From the NCBI GenBank assembly GCA_039566865.1, contig CM076958.1, positions 5,990,501 through 6,054,500 on the forward strand: DNA of 64,000 nucleotides, in the 5' to 3' direction. Numbering within the stretch: the stretch's first letter is position 1; every line of letters begins with the position of its first letter. A model generated the notes under the pieces. It worked only from the letters and a program-made list of their open reading frames with translations, was not told the origin of the DNA and made no database searches. A program made the position numbers and the translations under genes. Positions 54,806 to 64,000 of this stretch are shown piece after piece. This DNA is from Aurelia coerulea. Its lineage: Eukaryota > Cnidaria > Scyphozoa > Semaeostomeae > Ulmaridae.

Positions 54806-57548
54806 TTACAGTTCAGTACAGTACAGTTCCTCCACAGCATCAGTTTTTTCCACAGCATCCGAATAAACGGGGTCAATTTGTGGGACACTCTGTATACCAC
54901 TGAAATCTATCTGAGTAAGAGCTGTGTTTCACACTTCTAAATAAGGGTGACATTGACTCATGAATCTCATGGTAGGAACTCAAAAGGGAATAGAACATTT
55001 AATCATCAAACTTAGCAAACCATTGTCACTGATCTGCCCATGATCTGCGTTACAGCCGTGTTTGAAAAGGCTACACGAAATAATATTCCAAGCATCATAT
55101 TGAAATCTGCTAATCCTGGATCATATCTCTGCCAAATATAACGTTACAGCCAGTGGTTTCAGCGGAATCATTTCGTATCGGATTCGCTGACCCAATCCCA
55201 TATGAAAATTTGTTCTGCGCACATAAAATTGGATGGGTTTTCATGCCGTTTATTTTGGGCTTTTCAATCAACAGTTTAAACCTGCAAATTTATACCAAAT
55301 CATTCTTTTCTTAAGTTTTGGTATAGATTTTGAAGATCAAAACTGTTCCTGAGAGGTCGTACGCTATCACATCCGCTCGAGGATTCAGAAGTCCAACTGA
55401 AATTGAAATGCTTACCATAGAAATGGGGTTTCATACACTTAAGATGTTTCATTTGCAGGGATGTTTCATTTGTGTTGAGATGAATCAAAAATATAGGCGA
55501 CTCATTATGGTATGGCCAATTACACATGCTGATATAGTGAAACGCTGTTTACAAATCCTTAAAAGTTTATTCAAATTTCAAGTTTTGTTACCATTGCTCA
55601 ATTTTATCAAACTGATGCTCATTTTGTAGCTACTTTGCTGCGCTTTTAAAAATGCTTTAGCTGTTTTGCTGTTTAGCTGTTTTGCTAGGATGAGCAAGTC
55701 GAGTTCAAATCTGGTAAGCATTATGAAAGATTTTTGTACACAATCGTCAGCCAAAAGCAGTATCCCGGGGCAGGACATTGACTAGGGAAGTGACAAGGGT
55801 GTGGGGAAAAACCTCGTTACATCCTGACCTTGTCCCATAAACAACGTCCTGAAAGTAAAGTAAAAAAATGAAAACATTTTCAGATCTAGGCTATTGTTAT
55901 GAAACCATTAATTTCAGTTTCTTATACAACTGTTTCTGATATGCGGGAGTCTACTGCACTGAATGTGAAAAACAGTGATTACAATAGGCGACATGACACA
56001 TAACTATATAAACTGTTGACGGGAATGCCCCACCCCCCCCCCCCCGCCAGAGCAGCCGGAGTCTCCCTAATAAAGCCGCTGATATTCTTTAAGTCCTACT
56101 CTCGAATCTGGAATGGACCGGGCTCTGGAATGAACGGGGTGGGTAGCAAATTTCCCGAATCTTAATGAACGGGGTACCTGGAATAAACAGGGTGGGGTGA
56201 TTGGAAAAGTTACTTGAATTGGGCAAAACGCATAGGTAAGCTTCTTTTACTGCAAGAATATGACAAAATTTAAAGAATCAGAAGGAAACTATTAAAAACG
56301 GAATATACAGTTTGGGTCGATTTCAAAACATGATTTTAAAAGTTTCACATGGGAAGCTGGAAATTATTAACACGCAAATGTGTTGCACGGAGAATATTCC
56401 GATAAAAAGCCTCGGACGAAAGTTTCGGACACATTTTGAATAACAGGATACAATCTACACTGATTACAAGTTCGTAGTTATTGTTATTGATAGGCTGATG
56501 GACGCTATAACTACGACTCATGGACTTTCACATTGAAAATTGAGACGAAATTGTTTCCCTTGACGTCACGTCCGATATGGAAACCATAGCAACACTGTAC
56601 AAAAAGCCGAGTGATCCAGGCAATGGCAGATGGGCATAACTTGTTGGCTCAATCCTCAGATAATAAAACGCCTCAAAATTCAAGTTTTGAGTGACGTTAG
56701 CAATGAACAAAAGCCACAAATATCCAGTTGAATGTTTCCTCAATCCAAGTATCAACAAACCTTTCAGTTTCAATCAGAATTTCCTCATTTAGAAGGCCAC
56801 GTCAGCTAGCAATAGTGCACGCCAGCACTCAACCGCTCCTGAAATTTTCCAACTAACGAAAGGAGGTCATTCCTCGTTTCAACGTGAATAGAAAAATCGG
56901 TGCCCCCATTGTTTATTTTCGTCCCACTTTTTGGTGTGAAAGTCCATAAGTCCCAGTTTAAGCAAAGAATATATTGTTGTTGTTGTTGTCATTACTGTTG
57001 TTGCTGTTGTTGCGATAACTGAGACTATTTCGTGAATCTAGATACAATCCACCTTTTTGCAGCATATTGATAAAATCTATCCTTTCAAACGGGAAATATT
57101 TGAATAGAACTTTCAAATGCTTATTTCAACTGAGCCGCTTCTCATAAAGGCGTAATTACAGGATCAAGCACTTGATCCTGAAAATAATTCTTATGTAGTG
57201 GTCATTTCCAGGAAATCTTTAATGAGGTCAGAAAGGAATGACCGATTCAAGCCAGGTAAATTCTTAAATCTAATTTAACATGTCGGCTAATTAAAGAATA
57301 CGGTTACAAATCTTGTTGTTTTCATATTAAGGGAACAGTTAGCTTTCAAACGACGTGCGTTTCGTATGATTCAACAGGTAGAAAGATAAGCAAAAATGTG
57401 ACTAGACCATTCAGCAAATAGGCATTCGAATCTGATCCAAATAATTCAAAATATCCACTATGAGCATGATTTTCCTTGCTAGTTTGAACTAAAAAATCTG
57501 TCATTTTGTAGAAAGTGTCGCTCTTTCTGGGCTCTCTTTTTACAGGTA

Positions 57549-57552
<4 letters not shown>
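54806..57552. other. Non-coding stretch with dispersed-repeat copies
   Basis: Holds copy 2 of the dispersed repeat at 56457-57010 (partner 37834-38340), a C-run (56032-56046), and an irregular GGAATGAACGGGGT / GGAATAAACAGGGTGGGGT block at 56110-56200. No convincing coding frame. Confidence 0.45.

Positions 57553-57579
<27 letters not shown>
57553..57579. repeat. Poly(T) tract of 27 bases
   Basis: Uninterrupted T-run preceding the 66-bp array. It could be a retrotransposon tail in minus orientation, but no coding part adjoins it. Confidence 0.9.
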
Positions 57580-57725
57580 CTATAAATTCAATGTTAAAAA
57601 TTTACAATTTACGAATTATCTAAGATTACAAACAAGCTACCATACAATACTACAGAAACGATACCAAGGGGAGCAAAAGATCATGACTACCCCAGGGCCA
57701 TCGAGTCTGCTAAATCGCGTGCCCC

Positions 57726-58090
57726 ACGTGCCCTACGTGCCCTGGTGCCTTCCATGTTGGTGTGCCCTCGTGCCCTCGTGCCCGCGTGCCCAAATTTTTG
57801 GCGTGCCCTGGTGCCTTCCATGTTGGCGTGCCCTCGTGCCCTCGTGCCCGCGTGCCCAAATTATTGGCGTGCCCTGGTGCCTTCCATGTTGGCGTGCCCT
57901 CGTGCCCTCGTGCCCGCGTGCCCAAATTTTTGGCGTGCCCTGGTGCCTTCCATGTTGGCGTGCCCTCGTGCCCTCGTGCCCGCGTGCCCAAAATTTTGGC
58001 GTGTCCTGGTGCCTTCCATGTTGGCGTGCCCTCCTGCCCTCGTGCCCTTATTTCTAGCGTGCCTCAACTTCTGGCGTGCCCTCGTGCCTT
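57726..58090. repeat. 66-bp tandem array, about five copies
   Basis: TGCCTTCCATGTTGGCGTGC marks each unit, with starts 66 bp apart (57744, 57810, 57876, 57942, 58008). Since 66 is 22 codons, the array is open in several frames on both strands and produces repetitive Cys/Pro/Arg-rich spurious proteins. An inverted copy lies at 60268-60592. Confidence 0.95.
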
Positions 58091-58943
58091 TAAATTTCAC
58101 GTGATTCTGAAAGAACCATGGCATACTACACTGTATTGCAGATAAATACCCCCCCCCCCCACAAAGAGAAACACTATTTTCAAGGTAGTTCATTTTGCCT
58201 TGAACGGCCTTGAACCTAAATAGTTATAAATCTTATCAATAATCAAATAGAAAATTATCAATATTCTAATTTGATAGTGATGTCCATTTATCCCTTCCGT
58301 GTCGATAGCTATACTTCCTTCATCTGATCCTAATAAAATTCTTGGATCTGTCACAGTATTTGTAATGAAGGCCAACTTTGGCTATCAAACCATCAAGTTT
58401 TTAGGGATTTTGCAGGCAGCTGGTATCAGAATATTTTCAAAGAAGATATTAAAATATATAAATGAGATTAAAAAGGGCCTTCTTCGTCTGACTTCATGTT
58501 CACATGAAAAAATACAAAATTGTGGGTAGTTAACTTTACCCGGGTCGAAGCAAGATATCAACTGAACCGAGGGGTGTATCACGAGCGGAAATCTCGTACA
58601 CCTTGCTCAGAAATCCAAAATCAAATCCGGAAATCTTTTCAAAGTTTTAAAAATCCACCAAATCCTTCTAAAAACCAGCAAATCCCGGAAATCCTGATGA
58701 AATCCTTAAAATCCTTAGGATTTTTATGAAATCCAGAGAAATCTGTCAAAATCTCTTGAAATCTCTCGAATCTTTTCAAAATTGTCGTAGTCTTCAGCCG
58801 GTGAAGTCTCAAATTGCGCCATTTTTGGATGAAAACGAGACTGTAGAATGGAAATGAGGCTTTTCGCGTTTCAAATTTTTGAGTACGAAGCTGCTAACCA
58901 ACAAACAACAGCACGTTTTGCTCGTTTCCTTAGCCGTGTTTTG

Positions 58944-59213
58944 CCTGCATGCCATCTACACTTGTCCCAAGTCTTTCTCTTCAGTCCGTCTTACCGTTCC
59001 CTTTACGGTAGTTCCTGGATCCGCCATTTTCTGGATCCACCATTCCAACATTCCGTCCAGAGAGCTCGGGAGATCTCTCTCTCCCCCTCTCCCCATCTCT
59101 CTTGACGGAATGTTGGAATGGTGGATCCAGGAAATGACGGATCCAGGAACTACCATAAAGGGAACGGTACGACGGACTGAAGAGATATACTTGAGGCAGG
59201 TCTACATGCCAGC
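58944..59213. mobile_element. Nested foldback MITE with about 115-bp arms
   Basis: CTTCAGTCCGTCTTACCGTTCC, GGTAGTTCCTGGATCCGCCA and CATTCCAACATTCCGTC on the left pair with their complements on the right around a GAGATCTCTCTCTCCCCCTC loop. The outer CTACACTTGTCCCAAGT resembles the TAGACTTG family at 51641. Confidence 0.82.
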
Positions 59214-59359
59214 CGGAGGAACTTCTTATTACTACAGGGAGAATTACTTTTGCCCCACATTTCAGAAAATTGCAGTTTGGATTACCCAACCTTTCTATTT
59301 GATGTCAACCTAAGGGGAAAAAACAGTCCCTTAACTGGCAGGAAAGCTTCCTGTACAAA

Positions 59360-59640
59360 AATACAAGGCTAAACTTAGCCTTGTACAGCAAGTTTTAGCC
59401 TTGTAGCAGGGATTATGACCTTGTTATGACCTTTTACTAACCTTGAAGAAAATTACAAGGCTATCTGTAAGATTCCAAGCTGCAACCAGTCTAACACAAG
59501 GTTTCCACAAGGCTTCTACAAGGCTAATTAGCATTTTTCGTGCCATTTACAAGGTTACAGCAAGGCTTTTCTAGGCTAGAACAAGGTTACAAGGCTAGAA
59601 CTACAAGGCCTGTACATGGTTACTACATGGCCTTGCCTTT
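59360..59640. repeat. Irregular ACAAGGCT-rich block
   Basis: About twenty scattered copies of ACAAGG(C/T)(T/C) or CTTGTA in 280 bp, not in a fixed period. Inside the element at 58568-59920. No coding frame. Confidence 0.6.
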
Positions 59641-60073
59641 TTCTACAGGTTTGCATTGCACCATCCAAGTCACACACAATGTAAAAAACTGAATGGGAAG
59701 GCCATCATTTTGTTGCAAAAAAGACACATTTCACGAGGTTGAAGCTTGTTTTGAAAGGAATCCTTGAAAACATAGTGAAAAAGCTCAACAAAATTATTTT
59801 CAGAAATCCCTGAAATCCGGGGAAATCCCACTAGAAATCTGGAAATCCTTACCAAATTTCGAGGGATTTCAAAAATCTGGGAAATCTCGTACGCTTTTTT
59901 GGCTCGTGATACACCCCTCGAACTGAACTGAACGGTAGATCTTTAAGAATATCATGTTAGCTGGCATTTGCAACAACAGAAAGAACTATTTTGCAAATTT
60001 TTTTGATTTTCTGTGAGCAAATAAAGCATTGGGTATGAATCATAAATGTTCTGAGCAGTTCATTTTGCCCCAT

Positions 60074-60262
60074 AGTTTACTGGCCATAGTGCATTATTTT
60101 TGCCTACTGCATAGGCCTAAATACATAGGCCTAACTTTTTATGTAAAAGAAATCTGTGTAATACACATAGTTCACTGGCCATAGAGTTTTATTTTTGCGT
60201 ACTGCATAGGCCTAAATACATAGAACTAACTTTTTATGTAAAAGAAATCTGTGTAGTACACA
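60074..60262. repeat. Tandem duplication, 95-bp period
   Basis: GGCCATAG..TTATTTTTGC.TACTGCATAGGCCTAAATACATAG... starts at 60082 and again at 60177, two copies with few changes. Confidence 0.85.
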
Positions 60263-60267
60263 GGCAG

Positions 60268-60592
60268 GCAGGCATGAGGGCTCGAGGGCACATCACGAGG
60301 GCACGCCAACAATTTGGGTACACGGGCACGAGGGCACACCAAAAACGATGGCACGAGGGCACACCAAAAATTTGGGCACGCGGGCACGAGGGCACGAGGG
60401 CACACTAACATGGAAGGCACCAGGGCACGCCAACAATTAGGGCACGCGGGCACGAGGGCACGAGGGCACACCAAAATGGAAGGCACCAGGGCACGCCAAC
60501 AATTTGGGCACGCGGGCACGAGGGCACGAGGGCACACCAACATCGATGGCACGAGGGCACGCCAAAAATATGGGCACGAGGGCACGAGGTGA
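60268..60592. repeat. 66-bp array in inverted orientation
   Basis: GGAAGGCACCAGGGCACGCC and GGGCACGCGGGCACGAGGGC repeat with about a 66-bp period, the reverse complement of the array at 57726-58090. The two arrays face each other across about 2.2 kb. Confidence 0.92.
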
Positions 60593-61309
60593 TTAAAGAG
60601 GTGATTACGTTTTTCTTTGTTTCTGATGACGGGTCAAATAAAAATGCTTGAAAACAGTGATTTTATGCATAACAACAAAAAGTAAAGCTTTCTGAGGGTT
60701 AAATTTCATGAAAATTTTCATCACTCTATGTCAAAGAGATGGAGTTAAGTCAGTTTTGAAGGATTTAGCAGGCCTTGATTTATTTTCATTGAAGGAAACA
60801 TCGAAAAATCTCTAAAATCTCCGTTGCACCATGAAAATAAGAATAACCATAATTCTTTTTTGAGTACGATTTAGAACAAACCCTTTGGTAGGAACTTGCA
60901 CAAATAGTGCCTTTAATTTTGTAATTTTTTTGGTAAATACATTTTTGCCCCAATTTTTACATTTCAACTGTTGAATTTTTAAAATGATTTTGAAAGATAT
61001 GAATTTTGCAAATTTCCGCCATTATAAATTACATAAAAATGAACCAAAATATAAATATTTCCAATCATTGGTTCCATTACTTATAAGTACCAATTTAAAA
61101 AATGTTTGTGTCTCATAAATCTTCAGAGTGTGCTTCATGAAATGGGCATGAAATGAATTTGAATTTTGAAACTTCATGTTTTGCAAATTCTTCCACTCAC
61201 TGGATCACTGTGCAATAGTTTTACCATTTGTGCTCTAACACAATTCCTGCTTCAAGGCTTTTTTTCAATGATTCATTTTGAGTGGACAGAAAATATTTCC
61301 AGCTTAGCC
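60593..61309. other. Non-coding stretch
   Basis: AT-rich. Contains the second copy (60758-60850) of the 90-bp repeat at 43999-44092. Nothing else recognised. Confidence 0.4.
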
Positions 61310-61680
61310 CATTGTGCATGCCGCATCAAGGCATGGGACCTCTATTTTACCGTCCCTTCCAAAGGACGGGAGGTGAGTTGCGACGTCAAGCCTCTTGAGG
61401 TGTCCCATCCGGAGTTTGACCTCACTCGACCAAGCTTAACTTCAGTCACCTAGACTTGTCCCAAGTCAAGTTCCCTCGCTGTTCGGTGTGACACGAGCAG
61501 GACTTGGGGCAAGTCTACATTCACCTGACGGAAACTGTATAAACCGCTCAGCCGCTTACCTCACTCGCTCTGTAGAATTTTCGGAGCGGACAGAATTTTA
61601 CACCTCGTTTTGCACAATAGAATGCTTGTCATTCGTCAGATTCTGTTCAGATTTAAAGCGACATTTTCTCTCGTAAATAA

Positions 61681-63440
61681 TATTTTCATTTTTTCATTTT
61701 TTTTTCATTTTAAATTATTTATACACAAAAACCCTTCAGCTAACAAACGCAATACTTAAATAAGAAAATAAATATCCTAATTACATTAATATAGTCTATA
61801 TACAGTTAAAGCAAAATTATGTACAGTAATCTATGTAGTAGCAGCTGCTCTTCCAGGGCGTCGTGTTTTAGTTTGTGTTCAGCTCATATAATAACTTTTC
61901 AATTGTTTTTTGAATCTACTAAGTGTAGGGAGCTCTCTGATATTGATGGGTATATTGTTCCAAGCTTTCAGAGCCGAATAGTGAAAGCCTTTCTTGACAT
62001 ATTCAAGATTATTTCTTGGGATTTGTAGGTCCCTGCAATTCCTTGTTCTGTAGTTGGAATGCTGGGTCCTATGATGGTATTTACCCCAAAGGCTTTCGGG
62101 ACATTGCCTGTTGATTATTTTATATGTCATAACTGATCGATCAAAGTTTATTAGTTGTTCAACTGTCAACCAATTATGAGACCAATTGTCTTTTAGTCTG
62201 GCCTTATCAATAATCGAATGGGCTCTGTCCTGCAGACGTTGGAGGGTATTCAATTTTGATTTAGGAAGACTCCCCCAAATAACATTGGCGTATCGCAGAT
62301 GGCTTTCTACAAGTGCACGGTACACATGCTCCAGCTGGGATTGGGAAATGAGATTTTTCAATTTTTTTAGTGACTTAAGACCGCCACTAATCTTCCCTTT
62401 CACTTTGTTGAATTGTTCATCCCAGTTTAGCCCTTCATCCACAATAACCCCTAGTGATTTAGTCTTCACCACACGCTTAATTTCTGAATTGTTAAGATTC
62501 AGTGGTTCTGAGATTTCAACCTTGTTTGTCCTCCGTGGATGGCCAATGATCATGTATTCAGTTTTTTTCGGGTTGGCACTTAACTTGTTTATCCGCATCC
62601 ATTCCGAGATGTTTCTTAATTCTTTGTGGGCATTTGTAATTAGATCATCGACGTTACCAGATGTTAATGTAACATGTGTGTCATCTGCATACATACTAGC
62701 CCTAGAGAATTCTAAGCATTTTTCAAAGTCATTAAGGTAGATTATAAATAGGAGTGGTCCCAAGCAGGATCCTTGAGGTACACCACATGTTACCAATCTA
62801 GCCCCCGACTGTTGTCCATTAACTGAGCAGAATTGTTTTCTACCACTTAAGAAGGACGTGAACCATTCTCCTGAACTTGCCCTGATACCGAGTGCACCTA
62901 ACTTTTTTATCAGTATTGTATGATCTACGGTATCAAACGCCTTTTTTAAATCAAGAAATATGGCCAAATTGAGCTGTTTTTTATCCATATTGTCATACCA
63001 GCAATCAGTACCGTTTATCAGGGATGTTACAGTGGAATATAGTTTTCGAAAAGCAGATTGATTTGGTGTCAATACTTTGTTAGTTATGAGATAATCAATG
63101 AGCTGATCGTGAACTATTCTTTCCAACATCCTAGAAAAAACTGAGATGACCGAGATCGGCCTATAATTGTTTCCATCCCTTTTTGAACCTGCTTTAAAAA
63201 TTGGTGTGACTCTTGCTAATTTCCAGATATCTGGGAAGACACCATACTTCAATGACGAGTTGAAAACCATGGTTAGAGGCTTCCAAATGAAGTCTGCTGC
63301 ATCTTTAATTAGCATAGTGGAGATCTTGTCTGGGCCTGGTGCTTTGCCATTTTTCAGTTGCTTTATGGCGTTCAGCACATATGTTTCATCAATAGGTACA
63401 AATGTCATTTTGTTGATTTCAAGTACAAATAGGTACAAAT
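61681..63440 (-). mobile_element. 5'-truncated LINE inserted in a MITE
   Basis: About 1.76 kb. The 3' end lies at left, with an AAAATGAAAAAAAAATG-type tail (plus strand TTTTCATTTTTTCATT). The 5' truncation at about 63440 shows a scrambled junction: AATAGGTACAAAT occurs twice (63397 and 63429) and GATTTCAAG three times in the area. The target is known exactly from the empty copy at 45596-45611. The target duplication is very short or ambiguous (ATA/AAATA). Confidence 0.88.
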
Positions 63441-63492
63441 AGATTTCAAGTCCGCTCGGAAAATTCGACTGAATACGCTCTCTTGGAGTCAA
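61879..63492 (-). CDS. LINE reverse transcriptase (jockey/CR1-like ORF2, truncated at N-terminus)
   Basis: Open for 537 codons with no frameshift. The first about 27 codons come from the target and junction; LINE sequence starts at MTFVPIDETYVLNAIKQLKN. RT motifs in order: GKAPGPDKI (about 48-57), PIFKAGSKRDGNNYRPIS (about 95-112), FLDLKKAFDTVDH (about 180), TCGVPQGSCLGPLLFIIYLN (about 232), MYADDTHV (catalytic YADD, about 264), NPKKTEYMIIG, KTKSLGVIVD, then the C-terminal LESHLRYANVIWGSLPKSKL and AHSIIDKA regions. Endonuclease and ORF1 are absent, so it cannot be autonomous, yet the RT frame is intact, implying a young insertion. Confidence 0.92.
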   Translation of the reverse strand: MTPRERIQSNFPSGLEIYLYLFVLEINKMTFVPIDETYVLNAIKQLKNGKAPGPDKISTMLIKDAADFIWKPLTMVFNSSLKYGVFPDIWKLARVTPIFKAGSKRDGNNYRPISVISVFSRMLERIVHDQLIDYLITNKVLTPNQSAFRKLYSTVTSLINGTDCWYDNMDKKQLNLAIFLDLKKAFDTVDHTILIKKLGALGIRASSGEWFTSFLSGRKQFCSVNGQQSGARLVTCGVPQGSCLGPLLFIIYLNDFEKCLEFSRASMYADDTHVTLTSGNVDDLITNAHKELRNISEWMRINKLSANPKKTEYMIIGHPRRTNKVEISEPLNLNNSEIKRVVKTKSLGVIVDEGLNWDEQFNKVKGKISGGLKSLKKLKNLISQSQLEHVYRALVESHLRYANVIWGSLPKSKLNTLQRLQDRAHSIIDKARLKDNWSHNWLTVEQLINFDRSVMTYKIINRQCPESLWGKYHHRTQHSNYRTRNCRDLQIPRNNLEYVKKGFHYSALKAWNNIPINIRELPTLSRFKKQLKSYYMS

Positions 63493-64000
63493 ATCCTGAA
63501 AAGTATACTCTCAACCCGTATGTATGACCCTCAAACAATATCGATCTGTGAGATATTTCAAAAAGATTGACTTCCTTTACCGAGAAAACAAGGAAAACTT
63601 TTGAGGGATGTTACACAAGAAACTTTTGACACTCCAATGAGACATTTTAAGAAACTGTAAGAAACTGTCTAAGTGCACCGGTAAGAGAGGTCAGATATTT
63701 ACCAGGGTCCTAGTGACCGAAATATATCAATATGGTCCAATTTTCACCGGGGGGTTCCAATTATGCAATGAGGACGGCATAATTACTTTTGGGGTACTGT
63801 TTTTATGACAAAATATTTTCTCAAAATTCTCCCCAGGGGTTCGCTAATTTAAAGCCGATGCCTCAATTGTGAGCCATTTTATACCGGGGAGATTCACGTC
63901 TTGTCCGGGGATCTATTTTGCTAAAAAAATTTCACCGAGGAAATCACCGGGGTAGAATGTAACAGGGCACTTAGACGGGGGTGTTGTAAGGACTGGTTCA

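Larger units (their letters stand above)
58568..59920. mobile_element. hAT-like element with CGAGGGGTGTATCACGAG ends and 8-bp target duplication
   Basis: CGAGGGGTGTATCACGAG at the left, CTCGTGATACACCCCTCG at the right, flanked by AACTGAAC at 58560-58567 and 59921-59928. 1,353 bp and no transposase; AAATCC-rich subterminal tracts at both ends. It carries the nested foldback 58944-59213 and an ACAAGGCT-rich block. Short relative: 8239-8365. Confidence 0.9.
58185..60075. mobile_element. Relative of the 2465-3829 element, split by an inserted element
   Basis: 58185-58559 matches 3020-3440 (ATCCTAATAAAATTCTTGGATC..., GGTAGTTAACTTTACCCGGGTCGAAGCA) and resumes at 59921 (GAACGGTAGATCTTTAA) through the TTTGCCCCATAGTTTAC end. 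The break is the element 58568-59920. Confidence 0.75.
61310..64000. repeat. Composite repeat, interrupted copy (filled site), running off the right edge
   Basis: 61310-61680 equals 45248-45600 and 63440-64000 equals 45604-46148, with the LINE 61681-63440 between them. At its right part TCTAAGTGCACCGG (63670) and CAGGGCACTTAGA (63963-63975) form the TIR of an inner MITE; in the other copy the same right end has lost nine bases (GGGCACTTA region). Confidence 0.88.

Noticed and set aside
57515..58193. Cys/Pro/Arg-rich repetitive frames on both strands
   Set aside because: A 66-bp array is a multiple of three and lacks stops by chance in several frames; no start context, splice signals or independent support.
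60226..60592. Similar repetitive frames at the inverted array
   Set aside because: Same artefact as the first 66-bp array, read from the reverse complement.
62186..62740. Plus-strand 184-codon frame
   Set aside because: Shadow of the reverse transcriptase on the minus strand.

Overview
The window is eukaryotic DNA, almost certainly from an invertebrate metazoan. It is AT-rich with low gene density. Short exons are flanked by canonical GT(A/G)AG...AG introns, a tetraspanning-type ion exchanger and a secreted antistasin-type inhibitor are recognisable, and non-LTR retrotransposons and short inverted-repeat elements are very numerous. Cnidaria would fit (antistasin-type inhibitors are known there), but the phylum is an inference and is not proven by this sequence.

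Two host genes can be assembled exon by exon, both on the minus strand. (1) A K+-dependent Na+/Ca2+ exchanger (SLC24/NCKX family) starts at 32228 and runs leftward through five coding exons (32228-32066, 20290-20214, 14906-14832, 12110-12026, 11109-11006). All splice phases match, giving the N-terminal signal/anchor segment and the complete alpha-1 repeat (about 168 residues). The loop and alpha-2 half were not found and probably lie off the left edge. (2) A secreted protein with six antistasin-like repeats (231 residues) is built from a likely 5'UTR exon near 48.1 kb, a signal-peptide exon (46303-46209), a 25-nt micro-exon (43633-43609) and one large exon (40648-40014). A TATA-like box lies at 48197-48191. 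The NCKX gene sits just downstream of it in the same orientation.

The rest is mostly mobile-element debris, much of it nested. Non-LTR (LINE) remains lie at 12.8-14.2, 36.9-37.5, 41.2-42.1, 50.9-54.8 and 61.7-63.4 kb. The last holds a long intact reverse transcriptase frame. Large foldback elements lie at 7.2-10.5, 17.6-19.9, 35.3-36.0 and 49.6-50.3 kb. Many terminal-inverted-repeat elements are present, several with readable target-site duplications: 8-bp (8.2, 44.4, 52.9 and 58.6 kb), 9-bp (42.6 and 51.6 kb) and TA (35.8 and 41.8 kb). Several tandem arrays occur: ACATT at 21.1 kb, GCAA at 41.2 kb, a 17-bp unit at 47.0 kb, and an inverted pair of 66-bp arrays at 57.7 and 60.3 kb.

The most informative structures are an 'empty site / filled site' pair (45.25-46.15 kb versus 61.3-64.0 kb) in which the second copy of a composite repeat is interrupted by a LINE, and a LINE at 51-55 kb broken by two different elements, each with its own target duplication. 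Nothing bacterial, no CRISPR array, and no rRNA or tRNA gene was seen.
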